Part shown: positions 1 to 11,776 of the stretch, piece by piece
Numbering within the stretch: the stretch's first letter is position 1
Layout of the letters: the number at the start of each line of letters is the position of its first letter
Source of the DNA: Uranotaenia lowii
Lineage: Eukaryota > Arthropoda > Insecta > Diptera > Culicidae
NCBI RefSeq assembly: GCF_029784155.1
Contig: NC_073692.1
Span: forward strand, 419,302,352-419,366,351
DNA: 64,000 nucleotides
Direction: 5' to 3'
Notes under the pieces: generated by a model
Told to the model about the DNA's origin: nothing
The model's database searches: none
The model's input: the letters and a program-made list of their open reading frames with translations, nothing else
Program-made: the position numbers and the translations under genes

Positions 1-3000
1 ATGACAAAAATGACAAAAATGACAAAAAAGACAAAAATGACAAAAATGACAAAAATGACAAAAATGACAAAAATGACAAAAATGACAAAAATGACAAAAA
101 TGACAAAAATGACAAAAATGACAAAAATGACAAAAATGACAAAAATGACAAAAATGACAAAAATGACAAAAATGACAAAAATGACAAAAATGACAAAAAT
201 GACAAAAATGACAAAAATGACAAAAATGACAAAAATGACAAAAATGACAAAAATGACAAAAATGACAAAAATGACAAAAATGACAAAAATGACAAAAAAT
301 ACAAAAATGACAAAAATGACAAAAATGACAAAAATGACAAAAATGACAAAATGACAAAAATGACAAAAATGACAAAAATGACAAAAATGACAAAAATGAC
401 AAAATGACAAAAAATGACAAAAATGACAAAAATGACAAAAATGACAAAAATGACAAAAATGACAAAAATGACAAAAATGACAAAAATGACAAAAATGACA
501 AAAATGACAAAAATGACAAAAATGACAAAAATGACAAAAATGACAAAAATGACAAAAATGACAAAAAATGACAAAAATGACAAAAATGAAAAAATGACAA
601 AAATGACAAAAATGACAAAAATGACAAAAATGACAAAAATGACAAAAATGACAAAAATGACAAAAATGACAAAAATGACAAAAATGACAAAAATGACAAA
701 AATGACAAAAATGACAAAAATGACAAAAATGACAAAAATGACAAAAATGACAAAAATGACAAAAATGACAAAAATGACAAAAATGACAAAAATGACAAAA
801 ATGACAAAAATGACAAAAATGACAAAAATGACAAAAATGACAAAAATGACAAAAATGACAAAAATGACAAAAATGACAAAAATGACAAAAATGACAAAAA
901 TGACAAAAATGACAAAATGACAAAAATGACAAAAATGACAAAAATGACAAAATGACAAAAATGACAAAATGACAAAAATGACAAAAATGACAAAAATGAC
1001 AAAAATGACAAAATGACAAAAATGACAAAAATGACAAAAATGACAAAAATGACAAAAATGACAAAAATGACAAAAATGACAAAAATGACAAAAATGACAA
1101 AAATGACAAAAATGACAAAAATGACAAAAATGACAAAAATGACAAAAATGACAAAAATGACAAAATGACAAATGACAAAAATGACAAAAATGACAAAAAT
1201 GACAAAAATGACAAAAATGACAAAAATGACAAAAATGACAAAAATGACAAAAATGACAAAAATGACAAAAATGACAAAAATGACAAAAATGACAAAAATG
1301 ACAAAATGACAAAAATGACAAAAATGACAAAAATGACAAAAATGACAAAAATGACAAAAATGACAAAAATGACAAAATGACAAAAATGACAAAAATGACA
1401 AAAATGACAAAAATGACAAAAATGACCAAAATGACAAAAATGACAAAAATGACAAAAATGACAAAAAATGACAACAATGACAAAAATGACAAAAATGACA
1501 AAAATGACAAAAATGACAAAAAATGACAAAAATGACAAAAATGACAAAAATGACAAAAATGACAAAAATGACAAAAAGGACAAAAATGGAAAAATGACAA
1601 AAATGACAAAAATGACAAAAATGACAAAAATGACAAAAATGACAAAATGACAAAAATGACAAAAATGACAAAAATGACAAAAATGACAAAAATGACAAAA
1701 ATGACAAAAATGACAAAAATGACAAAAATGACAAAAATGACAAAAATGACAAAAATGACAAAAATGACAAAATGACAAAATGACAAAAATGACAAAAATG
1801 ACAAAAATGACAAAAATGACAAAAATGACAAAAATGACAAAAATGACAAAAATGACAAAAATGACAAAAATGACAAAATGACAAAAATGACAAAAATGAC
1901 AAAAATGACAAAATGACAAAATGACAAAAATGACAAAAATGACAAAAATGACAAAAATGACAAAAATGACAAAAATGACAAAAATGACAAAAATGACAAA
2001 AATGACAAAAATGACAAAAATGACAAAAATGACAAAAATGACAAAAATGACAAAAATGAAAAAATGACAAAAATGACAAAAATGACAAAAATGACAAAAA
2101 TGACAAAAATGACAAAAATGACAAAAATGACAAAAATGACAAAAATGACAAAAATGACAAAAATTACAAAAATTACAAAAATTACAAAAATTACAAAATT
2201 ACAAAAATTACAAAAATTACAAAAATGACAAAAATGACAAAAATGACAAAAATGACAAAAATGACAAAAATGACAAAAATGACAAAAATGACAAAAATGA
2301 CAAAAATGACAAAAATGACAAAAATGACAAAAATGACAAAAATTACAAAATTACAAAAATTACAAAAATGACAAAAATGACAAAAATGACAAAATGACAA
2401 AAATGACAAAAATGACAAAAATGACAAAAATGACAAAAATGACAAAAATGACAAAAATGACAAAAATGACAAAAATGACAAAAATGACAAAAATGACAAA
2501 AATGACAAAAATGACAAAAATGACAAAAATGACAAAAATGACAAAAATGACAAAAATGACAAAAATGACAAAAATGACAAAAATGACAAAAATGACAAAA
2601 ATGACAAAAATGACAAAAATGACAAAAATGACAAAAATGACAAAAATGACAAAAATGACAAAATGACAAAAATGACAAAAATGACAAAAATGACAAAAAT
2701 GACAAAAATGACAAAATGACAAAAATGACAAAAATGACAAAAATGACAAAAATGACAAAAATGACAAAAATGACAAAAATGACAAAAATGACAAAAATGA
2801 CAAAAATGACAAAAATGACAAAAATGACAAAAATGACAAAAATGACAAAATGACAAAAATGACAAAAATGACAAAATGACAAAAATGACAAAAATGACAA
2901 AAATGACAAAAATGACAAAAATGACAAAAATGACAAAAATGACAAAAATGACAAAAATGACAAAAATGACAAAAATGACAAAAATGACAAAAATGACAAA

Positions 3001-3357
3001 AATGACAAAAATGACAAAATGACAAAAATGACAAAAATGACAAAAATGACAAAAATGACAAAAATGACAAAAATGACAAAAATGACAAAAATGACAAAAT
3101 GACAAAAATGACAAAAATGACAAAATGACAAAAATGACAAAAATGACAAAAATGACAAAAATGACAAAAATGACAAAAATGACAAAAATGACAAAAATGA
3201 CAAAAATGACAAAATGACAAAAATGACAAAAATGACAAAAATGACAAAAATGACAAAAATGACAAAAATGACAAAAATGACAAAAATGACAAAAATGACA
3301 AAAATGACAAAAATGACAAAAATGACAAAAATGACAAAAATGACAAAAATGACAAAA
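1..3357 (+). repeat. 9-bp satellite array, ATGACAAAA orientation (left block)
   Basis: Continuous tandem repeats of ATGACAAAA start at the first base of the window, so the array extends further left. Many units have lost one A and are 8 bp long, which shifts the reading frame often. Rare variants include AAAAAAG (near 27), GGACAAAAATGGA (near 1577) and a patch of TTACAAAAA units (2161-2222 and 2341-2366). The MTK, NDK and FVI-type reading frames here are products of the repeat, not genes. Confidence 0.98.
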
Positions 3358-3857
3358 NNNNNNNNNNNNNNNNNNNNNNNNNNNNNNNNNNNNNNNNNNN
3401 NNNNNNNNNNNNNNNNNNNNNNNNNNNNNNNNNNNNNNNNNNNNNNNNNNNNNNNNNNNNNNNNNNNNNNNNNNNNNNNNNNNNNNNNNNNNNNNNNNNN
3501 NNNNNNNNNNNNNNNNNNNNNNNNNNNNNNNNNNNNNNNNNNNNNNNNNNNNNNNNNNNNNNNNNNNNNNNNNNNNNNNNNNNNNNNNNNNNNNNNNNNN
3601 NNNNNNNNNNNNNNNNNNNNNNNNNNNNNNNNNNNNNNNNNNNNNNNNNNNNNNNNNNNNNNNNNNNNNNNNNNNNNNNNNNNNNNNNNNNNNNNNNNNN
3701 NNNNNNNNNNNNNNNNNNNNNNNNNNNNNNNNNNNNNNNNNNNNNNNNNNNNNNNNNNNNNNNNNNNNNNNNNNNNNNNNNNNNNNNNNNNNNNNNNNNN
3801 NNNNNNNNNNNNNNNNNNNNNNNNNNNNNNNNNNNNNNNNNNNNNNNNNNNNNNNNN
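3358..3857. other. Assembly gap, 500 N
   Basis: Exactly 500 N. The second gap in this window is also exactly 500 N, so this is a fixed-size placeholder and the true distance is unknown. The satellite changes orientation across it. Confidence 0.99.
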
Positions 3858-6800
3858 TTTTTGTCATTTTTGTCATTTTTGTCATTTTTGTCATTTTTGT
3901 CATTTTTGTCATTTTTGTCATTTTTGTCATTTTTGTCATTTTTGTCATTTTTGTCATTTTTGTCATTTTTGTCATTTTTGTCATTTTTGTCATTTTTGTC
4001 ATTTTTGTCATTTTTGTCATTTTTGTCATTTTTGTCATTTTTGTCATTTTTGTCATTTTTGTCATTTTTGTCATTTTTGTCATTTTTGTCATTTTTGTCA
4101 TTTTTGTCATTTTTGTCATTTTTGTCATTTTTGTCATTTTTGTCATTTTTGTCATTTTTGTCATTTTTGTCATTTTTGTCATTTTTGTCATTTTTGTCAT
4201 TTTTGTCATTTTTGTCATTTTTGTCATTTTTGTCATTTTTGTCATTTTTGTCATTTTTGTCATTTTTGTCATTTTTGTCATTTTTGTCATTTTTGTCATT
4301 TTTGTCATTTTTGTCATTTTTGTCATTTTTGTCATTTTTGTCATTTTTGTCATTTTTGTCATTTTTGTCATTTTTGTCATTTTTGTCATTTTTGTCATTT
4401 TTGTCATTTTTGTCATTTTTGTCATTTTTGTCATTTTTGTCATTTTTGTCATTTTTGTCATTTTTGTCATTTTTGTCATTTTTGTCATTTTTGTCATTTT
4501 TGTCATTTTTGTCATTTTTGTCATTTTTGTCATTTTTGTCATTTTTGTCATTTTTGTCATTTTTGTCATTTTTGTCATTTTTGTCATTTTTGTCATTTTT
4601 TGTCATTTTTGTCATTTTTGTCATTTTTGTCATTTTTGTCATTTTTGTCATTTTTGTCATTTTTGTCATTTTTGTCATTTTTGTCATTTTTGTCATTTTT
4701 GTCATTTTTGTCATTTTTGTCATTTTTGTCATTTTTGTCATTTTTGTCATTTTTGTCATTTTTGTCATTTTTGTCATTTTTGTCATTTTTGTCATTTTTG
4801 TCATTTTTGTCATTTTTGTCATTTTTGTCATTTTTGTCATTTTTGTCATTTTTGTCATTTTTGTCATTTTTGTCATTTTTGTCATTTTTGTCATTTTTGT
4901 CATTTTTGTCATTTTTGTCATTTTTGTCATTTTTGTCATTTTTGTCATTTTTGTCATTTTTGTCATTTTTGTCATTTTTGTCATTTTTGTCATTTTTGTC
5001 ATTTTTGTCATTTTTGTCATTTTTGTCATTTTTGTCATTTTTGTCATTTTTGTCATTTTTGTCATTTTTGTCATTTTTGTCATTTTTGTCATTTTTGTCA
5101 TTTTTGTCATTTTTGTCATTTTTGTCATTTTTGTCATTTTTGTCATTTTTGTCATTTTTGTCATTTTTGTCATTTTTGTCATTTTTGTCATTTTTGTCAT
5201 TTTTGTCATTTTTGTCATTTTTGTCATTTTTGTCATTTTTGTCATTTTTGTCATTTTTGTCATTTTTGTCATTTTTGTCATTTTTGTCATTTTTGTCATT
5301 TTTGTCATTTTTGTCATTTTTGTCATTTTTGTCATTTTTGTCATTTTTGTCATTTTTGTCATTTTTGTCATTTTTGTCATTTTTGTCATTTTTGTCATTT
5401 TTGTCATTTTTGTCATTTTTGTCATTTTTGTCATTTTTGTCATTTTTGTCATTTTTGTCATTTTTGTCATTTTTGTCATTTTTGTCATTTTTGTCATTTT
5501 TGTCATTTTTGTCATTTTTGTCATTTTTGTCATTTTTGTCATTTTTGTCATTTTTGTCATTTTTGTCATTTTTGTCATTTTTGTCATTTTTGTCATTTTT
5601 GTCATTTTTGTCATTTTTGTCATTTTTGTCATTTTTGTCATTTTTGTCATTTTTGTCATTTTTGTCATTTTTGTCATTTTTGTCATTTTTGTCATTTTTG
5701 TCATTTTTGTCATTTTTGTCATTTTTGTCATTTTTGTCATTTTTGTCATTTTTGTCATTTTTGTCATTTTTGTCATTTTTGTCATTTTTGTCATTTTTGT
5801 CATTTTTGTCATTTTTGTCATTTTTGTCATTTTTGTCATTTTTGTCATTTTTGTCATTTTTGTCATTTTTGTCATTTTTGTCATTTTTGTCATTTTTTGT
5901 CATTTTTGTCATTTTTGTCATTTTTGTCATTTTTGTCATTTTTGTCATTTTTGTCATTTTTGTCATTTTTGTCATTTTTGTCATTTTTGTCATTTTTGTC
6001 ATTTTTGTCATTTTTGTCATTTTTGTCATTTTTGTCATTTTTGTCATTTTTGTCATTTTTGTCATTTTTGTCATTTTTGTCATTTTTGTCATTTTTGTCA
6101 CTTTTGTCATTTTTGTCATTTTTGTCATTTTTGTCACTTTTGTCATTTTTGTCATTTTTGTCATTTTTGTCATTTTTGTCATTTTTGTCATTTTTGTCAT
6201 TTTTGTCATTTTTGTCATTTTTGTCATTTTTGTCATTTTTGTCATTTTTGTCATTTTTGTCATTTTTGTCATTTTTGTCATTTTTGTCATTTTTGTCATT
6301 TTTGTCATTTTTGTCATTTTTGTCATTTTTGTCATTTTTGTCATTTTTGTCATTTTTGTCATTTTTGTCATTCTTGTCATTTTTGTCATTTTTGTCATTC
6401 TTGTCATTTTTGTCATTTTTGTCATTTTTGTCATTCTTGTCATTCTTGTCATTCTTGTCATTTTTGTCATTCTTGTCATTCTTGTCATTTTTGTCATTTT
6501 TGTCATTTTTGTCATTCTTGTCATTCTTGTCATTCTTGTCATTTTTGTCATTTTTGTCATTCTTGCCATTTTTGTCATTTTTGTCATTTTTGTCATTTTT
6601 GTCATTTTTGTCATTTTTGTCATTTTTGTCATTTTTGTCATTTTTGTCATTTTTGTCATTTTTGTCATTTTTGTCATTTTTGTCATTTTTGTCATTTTTG
6701 TCATTTTTGTCATTTTTGTCATTTTTGTCATTTTTGTCATTTTTGTCATTTTTGTCATTTTTGTCATTTTTGTCATTTTTGTCATTTTTGTCATTTTTGT

Positions 6801-9112
6801 CATTTTTGTCATTTTTGTCATTTTTGTCATTTTTGTCATTTTTGTCATTTTTGTCATTCTTGTCATTCTTGTCATTCTTGTCATTTTTGTCATTCTTGTC
6901 ATTCTTGTCATTTTTGTCATTTTTGTCATTTTTGTCATTTTTGTCATTTTTGTCATTTTTGTCATTTTTGTCATTTTTGTCATTTTTGTCATTTTTGTCA
7001 TTTTTGTCATTTTTGCCATTTTTGTCATTTTTGTCATTTTTGTCATTTTTGTCATTTTTGTCATTTTTGTCATTTTTGTCATTTTTGTCATTTTTGTCAT
7101 TTTTGTCATTTTTGTCATTTTTGTCATTTTTGTCATTTTTGTCATTTTTGTCATTTTTGTCATTTTTGTCATTTTTGTCATTTTTGTCATTTTTGTCATT
7201 TTTGTCATTTTTGTCATTTTTGTCATTTTTGTCATTTTTGTCATTTTTGTCATTTTTGTCATTTTTGTCATTTTTTGTCACTTTTGTCATTTTTGTCATT
7301 TTTGTCATTTTTGTCATTTTTGTCATTTTTGTCATTTTTGTCATTTTTGTCATTTTTGTCATTTTTGTCATTTTTGTCATTTTTGTCACTTTTGTCATTT
7401 TTGTCATTTTTGTCATTTTTGTCATTTTTGTCATTTTTGTCATTTTTGTCATTTTTGTCATTTTTGTCATTTTTGTCATTTTTGTCATTTTTGTCATTTT
7501 TGTCATTTTTGTCATTTTTGTCATTTTTGTCATTTTTGTCATTTTTGTCATTTTTGTCATTTTTGTCATTTTTGTCATTTTTGTCATTTTTGTCATTCTT
7601 GTCATTTTTGTCATTTTTGTCATTTTTGTCATTTTTGTCATTTTTGTCATTTTTGTCATTCTTGTCATTCTTGTCATTCTTGTCATTTTTGTCATTCTTG
7701 TCATTTTTGTCATTTTTGTCATTTTTGTCATTCTTGTCATTCTTGTCATTCTTGTCATTTTTGTCATTTTTGTCATTCTTGTCATTTTTGTCATTTTTGT
7801 CATTTTTGTCATTTTTGTCATTTTTGTCATTTTTGTCATTTTTGTCATTTTTGTCATTTTTGTCATTTTTGTCATTTTTGTCATTTTTGTCATTTTTGTC
7901 ATTTTTGTCATTTTTGTCATTTTTGTCATTTTTGTCATTTTTGTCATTTTTGTCATTTTTGTCATTTTTGTCATTTTTGTCATTTTTGTCATTTTTGTCA
8001 TTTTTGTCATTTTTGTCATTTTTGTCATTTTTGTCATTTTTGTCATTTTTGTCATTTTTGTCATTTTTGTCATTTTTGTCATTTTTGTCATTTTTGTCAT
8101 TTTTGTCATTTTTGTCATTTTTGTCATTTTTGTCATTTTTGTCATTTTTGTCATTTTTGTCATTTTTGTCATTTTTGTCATTTTTGTCATTTTTGTCATT
8201 TTTGTCATTTTTGTCATTTTTGTCATTTTTGTCATTTTTGTCATTTTTGTCATTTTTGTCATTTTTGTCATTTTTGTCATTTTTGTCATTTTTGTCATTT
8301 TTGTCATTTTTGTCATTTTTGTCATTTTTGTCATTTTTGTCATTTTTGTCATTTTTGTCATTTTTGTCATTTTTGTCATTTTTGTCATTCTTGTCATTCT
8401 TGTCATTTTTGTCATTTTTGTCATTCTTGTCATTCTTGTCATTTTTGTCATTTTTGTCATTTTTGTCATTTTTGTCATTTTTGTCATTTTTGTCATTTTT
8501 GTCATTTTTGTCATTTTTGTCATTTTTGTCATTTTTGTCATTTTTGTCATTTTTGTCATTTTTGTCATTTTTGTCATTTTTGTCATTTTTGTCATTTTTG
8601 TCATTTTTGTCATTTTTGTCATTTTTGTCATTTTTGTCATTTTTGTCATTTTTGTCATTTTTGTCATTTTTGTCATTTTTGTCATTTTTGTCATTTTTGT
8701 CATTTTTGTCATTTTTGTCATTTTTGTCATTTTTGTCATTTTTGTCATTTTTGTCATTTTTGTCATTTTTGTCATTTTTGTCATTTTTGTCATTTTTGTC
8801 ATTTTTGTCATTTTTGTCATTTTTGTCATTTTTGTCATTTTTGTCATTTTTGTCATTTTTGTCATTTTTGTCATTTTTGTCATTTTTGTCATTTTTGTCA
8901 TTTTTGTCATTTTTGTCATTTTTGTCATTTTTGTCATTTTTGTCATTTTTGTCATTTTTGTCATTTTTGTCATTTTTGTCATTTTTGTCATTTTTGTCAT
9001 TTTTGTCATTTTTGTCATTTTTGTCATTTTTGTCATTTTTGTCATTTTTGTCATTTTTGTCATTTTTGTCATTTTTGTCATTTTTGTCATTTTTGTCATT
9101 TTTGTCATTTTG
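3858..9112 (-). repeat. 9-bp satellite array, TTTTGTCAT orientation (right block)
   Basis: The same 9-bp unit as the left block, but on the opposite strand, for about 5.25 kb. It is far more regular: nearly all units are exactly 9 bp. Three units carry an extra T (near 4597, 5892 and 7271). Substitution variants are clustered: TTCTTG units at 6371-6565, 6857-6905, 7595-7775 and 8388-8430; CACTTT near 6100, 6135, 7280 and 7388; TTGCCAT near 6565 and 7015. The array ends at about 9112 and passes into ordinary AT-rich DNA. The very long open frames across it are artefacts of the repeat. Confidence 0.98.
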
Positions 9113-10483
9113 TAATTTTCTTAATTTTTTATCGATTTCATCACTTTTTTATGAACTTTTTTGGCATTTGGCTTAAACATAAATTTTAGGTTTATTCAAA
9201 ATGTAAGAAAATCGAAAAATGCACTTGGAGAAAACCTTGAATAATGTTTAATGTTAATAAAATATAAATAATAGAAATAATTCTTTTCTTAGAACTATCA
9301 ACGCAGGTTATTACGTGAGAGTTGAAGATTTTCCATAGCATACGATGATTGTAGGGAAAAAAAAATGAAACTTAAACTAAGCAGAAAATAAGAACTTCTG
9401 AAAAATCTTCTCATGGATGCTTAAGATTTTAATTCAAATAGCGTTTTTTTAAGGAGATAATGTTTTTTTAAGAAAACTACGCATCATATACCTTCCTTTA
9501 TAGCTAAAATATTTGGATATTTACGGGGTAGGGAAGGTTGGTTGTCGACACAAAGCCATTCAGTCTGATTGAACGTTAGGTCTATATTGACTGTCCTCGC
9601 TTTCGGAAATAAAAATTAGTCAGTTGTCATAGTGTTTTAAATTGGTAGATTCCAAATCCACGCATAACAAAAAATCACTAATAACTCCACCCATAATTGC
9701 GATAAATCTTAACTTGAAGGATGTCCTACAGAATAGATTACAAAATTATTCAAATCATCAACAAATTTGGACTCCCAATAGCGATGCACCCTACAGTTTT
9801 CCGCCTAATATGCTTATGAATTTGCCAGCATTATCGCCAACTTCTTCCGGCAAGTAGGGAGATCCCCGCCTCCATATGTTTCTGTTTTTCCCTTGCTACT
9901 CTCGAATCGTTTTTCCTTGCTCTCGTTCTTGGAAAAAAACAAGCCGGCAGACCAAGAGCCCATTCCAACCCCATTCTATCATGTTTACATTCGCTTTTAT
10001 GCATCTTTAATGCCGTTAATGATATAAGTGATCGTAAATTCATTATTTATTGCATATTTTATTGGCACTCTCGGTAGAAGCAGCAGCAGCAGCAAAAATG
10101 GAACCGTTGGGGTGTCCTTTAGAAAAAATCAGAAGGAGGAATGGGTATGTTAGGAACCAGAAAACATTAACAGCTACGAAACCGGCAGACGATGTTTTTA
10201 TTTGTTTTGTTTCAAGTGTGCCGTATCGGTTGTGCCGGGCGACATAAAATTCGGGAAGGTTATTTTCCAAGAAAGTTTTTTGTAGAGTGATGGGGACAGC
10301 TATTTTTTGCGTTTTAATTGGTGTATCGCTTCGAAAGAAATAAATTTCTTGTTTAAATGAAGGCGTGATGGCTTTGGAATAGTAAATTTTCATTTTCTCG
10401 GTACAGAATCTAAGAATTGATTCGGACCGATATGTCTAAAAAATAATTGCTGTTTGTTTTTTTTTGTTCTGTTTGTGTTTTGG
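9113..10483. other. Intergenic or intronic AT-rich DNA, no gene recognised
   Basis: Nothing recognisable as a gene. A 116-codon minus-strand frame (10043-10393) resembles no protein I know and sits over a CAG/GCA trinucleotide run near 10080; I treat it as chance. The 9880-10260 stretch is more GC-rich than its surroundings. Confidence 0.5.
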
Positions 10484-10693
10484 CCCTTATTTCGCACCGC
10501 TCGTGAGGTGACGATAGTCGAGTCATCCGAGTCAGTCGTTTCCACCAGGAGTCGCTTTAGGTGAGGAACATCACTCCGGATGAATTGACCTCTGTCACTT
10601 CGCTCACACCGACTATCGGAATAAGGTAACTAGAGTCCCGTGACGGTAAGGTGGCTCGACTATCGTCAACTCACGCGCGGTGCAGAAGAAGGG
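10484..10693. repeat. Short palindromic (foldback) element
   Basis: The left end (CCCTTATTTCGCACCGC, then CGTGAGGTGACGATAGTCGA) is mirrored on the opposite strand by the right end, where CGACTATCGTCAACTCACG, a GCGGTGCAG stretch and GAAGGG occur in inverse order. The arms are about 55 bp and imperfect, with a middle of about 100 bp. It is GC-rich against an AT-rich background, as expected for an inserted MITE-like element. No target duplication was resolved. Confidence 0.65.
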
Positions 10694-10741
10694 ATATTGA
10701 CTGAAAATCGTCCCCTTGCGATAGTGTTAAAGTAAGGAAGC

Positions 10742-11081
10742 CAGATTTTTTTTCACACGTATCCTGGCCAGACAAATTCGGCCTATTTTAAACATTTTAA
10801 AACCCGGTAAAATCCGGGCAAAAATTTCAAAATATTCGACTAAATATCCGGGCAAAAAAATATTTTTTTCATCAAAACTTATCAGCAGATTTTAAATCGT
10901 CTTTTAGGCATCCAAAAAAACTTTCATGAATATTTTTAACTTGCTCAAAAATTTCGTTTTGGACGCATAAATAAAAATAAATAATAACACAATTTGTTTG
11001 TTTTTGAGTTGATTTTTCTAATGAAATCAGGGCAAGCGGGCCGAACCGGACTTTTACCATACTCGGATAAAACCGGGCAAT
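10742..11081. repeat. Dispersed repeat with CCGGGCAA motifs (copy A)
   Basis: About 340 bp with repeated CCGGGCAA/TGCCCGGAT motifs at and near its ends. The reverse complement aligns by eye with 36878-37265, sharing CCCGGTTTTAT at one end, a TTTTTGAGCAAGTT stretch in the middle and TGCCCGGATATT near the other end. A 62-codon frame here (10872-11060) is not coding. Confidence 0.6.
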
Positions 11082-11143
11082 ATGCAGCTTAGTCTAAGAG
11101 TAACCATCATTTTGGATTATATTTTGATGATCCATCTAACTAA

Positions 11144-11776
11144 AGTTCTTCGAAATAACAGCTTACCTCATCCGCCATAGTGGTTGACAGATTTCCAGAA
11201 TGATGACGTAGTTGTTATGAAAAATAGTAAGCATTGTACTGAATTCGTTTTTTTTTATGCCAGTTACTTGTACACCACTGTCCTCAAATTCATAAATAAA
11301 ACTCCCCAGATTTATGAGCTTCTTAAAAAACTCGGTTTATTTTAAGGTTCTCGTAAGTATATAAATTTTTGTGGAAATAGTTATTACTGGAATCTATTTT
11401 CAATTTCTTTTTTTTAAGGACTGCAAGATGTTTTTTCTTGCAATATTTCCAAGTTTTAAGCTTGCAATGAGCTTAGAAATAGTCTGCAAAAATAAAAATT
11501 TCCAAGATTTTTTTTTATAAATTTCTGCTGTAAATTCGCATTTAATGCAAAATCGCAAATCAAATCCTTTTTTAAAGGGGCTCATAAATCTAGGAATTCG
11601 AATTTATGCATTTGAGGGCAGTGGTGTACAAATTACTAAAAAAAAAAAAGAATTTTTATGAAAAAACTAAAAAAATTCAGTGCAATGCTCTCTTATTTTC
11701 TTACAACTACGTTATCATTCTAGAAATTTGACAACCAATATGGTGGATGAGGTAACCTGTTATTCAGAAGAATTCC
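11144..11776. repeat. Foldback element, arms of about 170-200 bp
   Basis: The left arm (GTTCTTCGAAATAACAG, TTACCTCATCCGCCATA, then TTGTACACCACTG and AGATTTATGAGC) is matched by the reverse complement of the right arm, which has GCTCATAAATCTAGG, GCAGTGGTGTACAA, TGGTGGATGAGGTAA and TGTTATTCAGAAGAA. The arms differ by substitutions and poly-T length, so the insertion is not recent. The middle is AT-rich with no transposase. This is a non-autonomous foldback; the superfamily is unknown. Confidence 0.75.

Noticed and set aside
1..9112. CRISPR-like array
   Set aside because: The repeats are contiguous 9-mers with no spacers, and the window is eukaryotic.
1..9112. Telomeric repeat
   Set aside because: The unit is neither TTAGG nor any telomere-type G-rich repeat; it is an AT-rich satellite.
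3214..9189. Very long open frames of 1,000-1,990 codons (MTK, NDK, LSF, FVI and FCH repeats) on both strands
   Set aside because: They are translations of a 9-bp satellite, which is open in several frames at once, and some run across the 500-N gap.
10043..10393. 116-codon minus-strand hypothetical gene
   Set aside because: No recognisable motifs, an alanine run from a trinucleotide repeat, and no supporting context.
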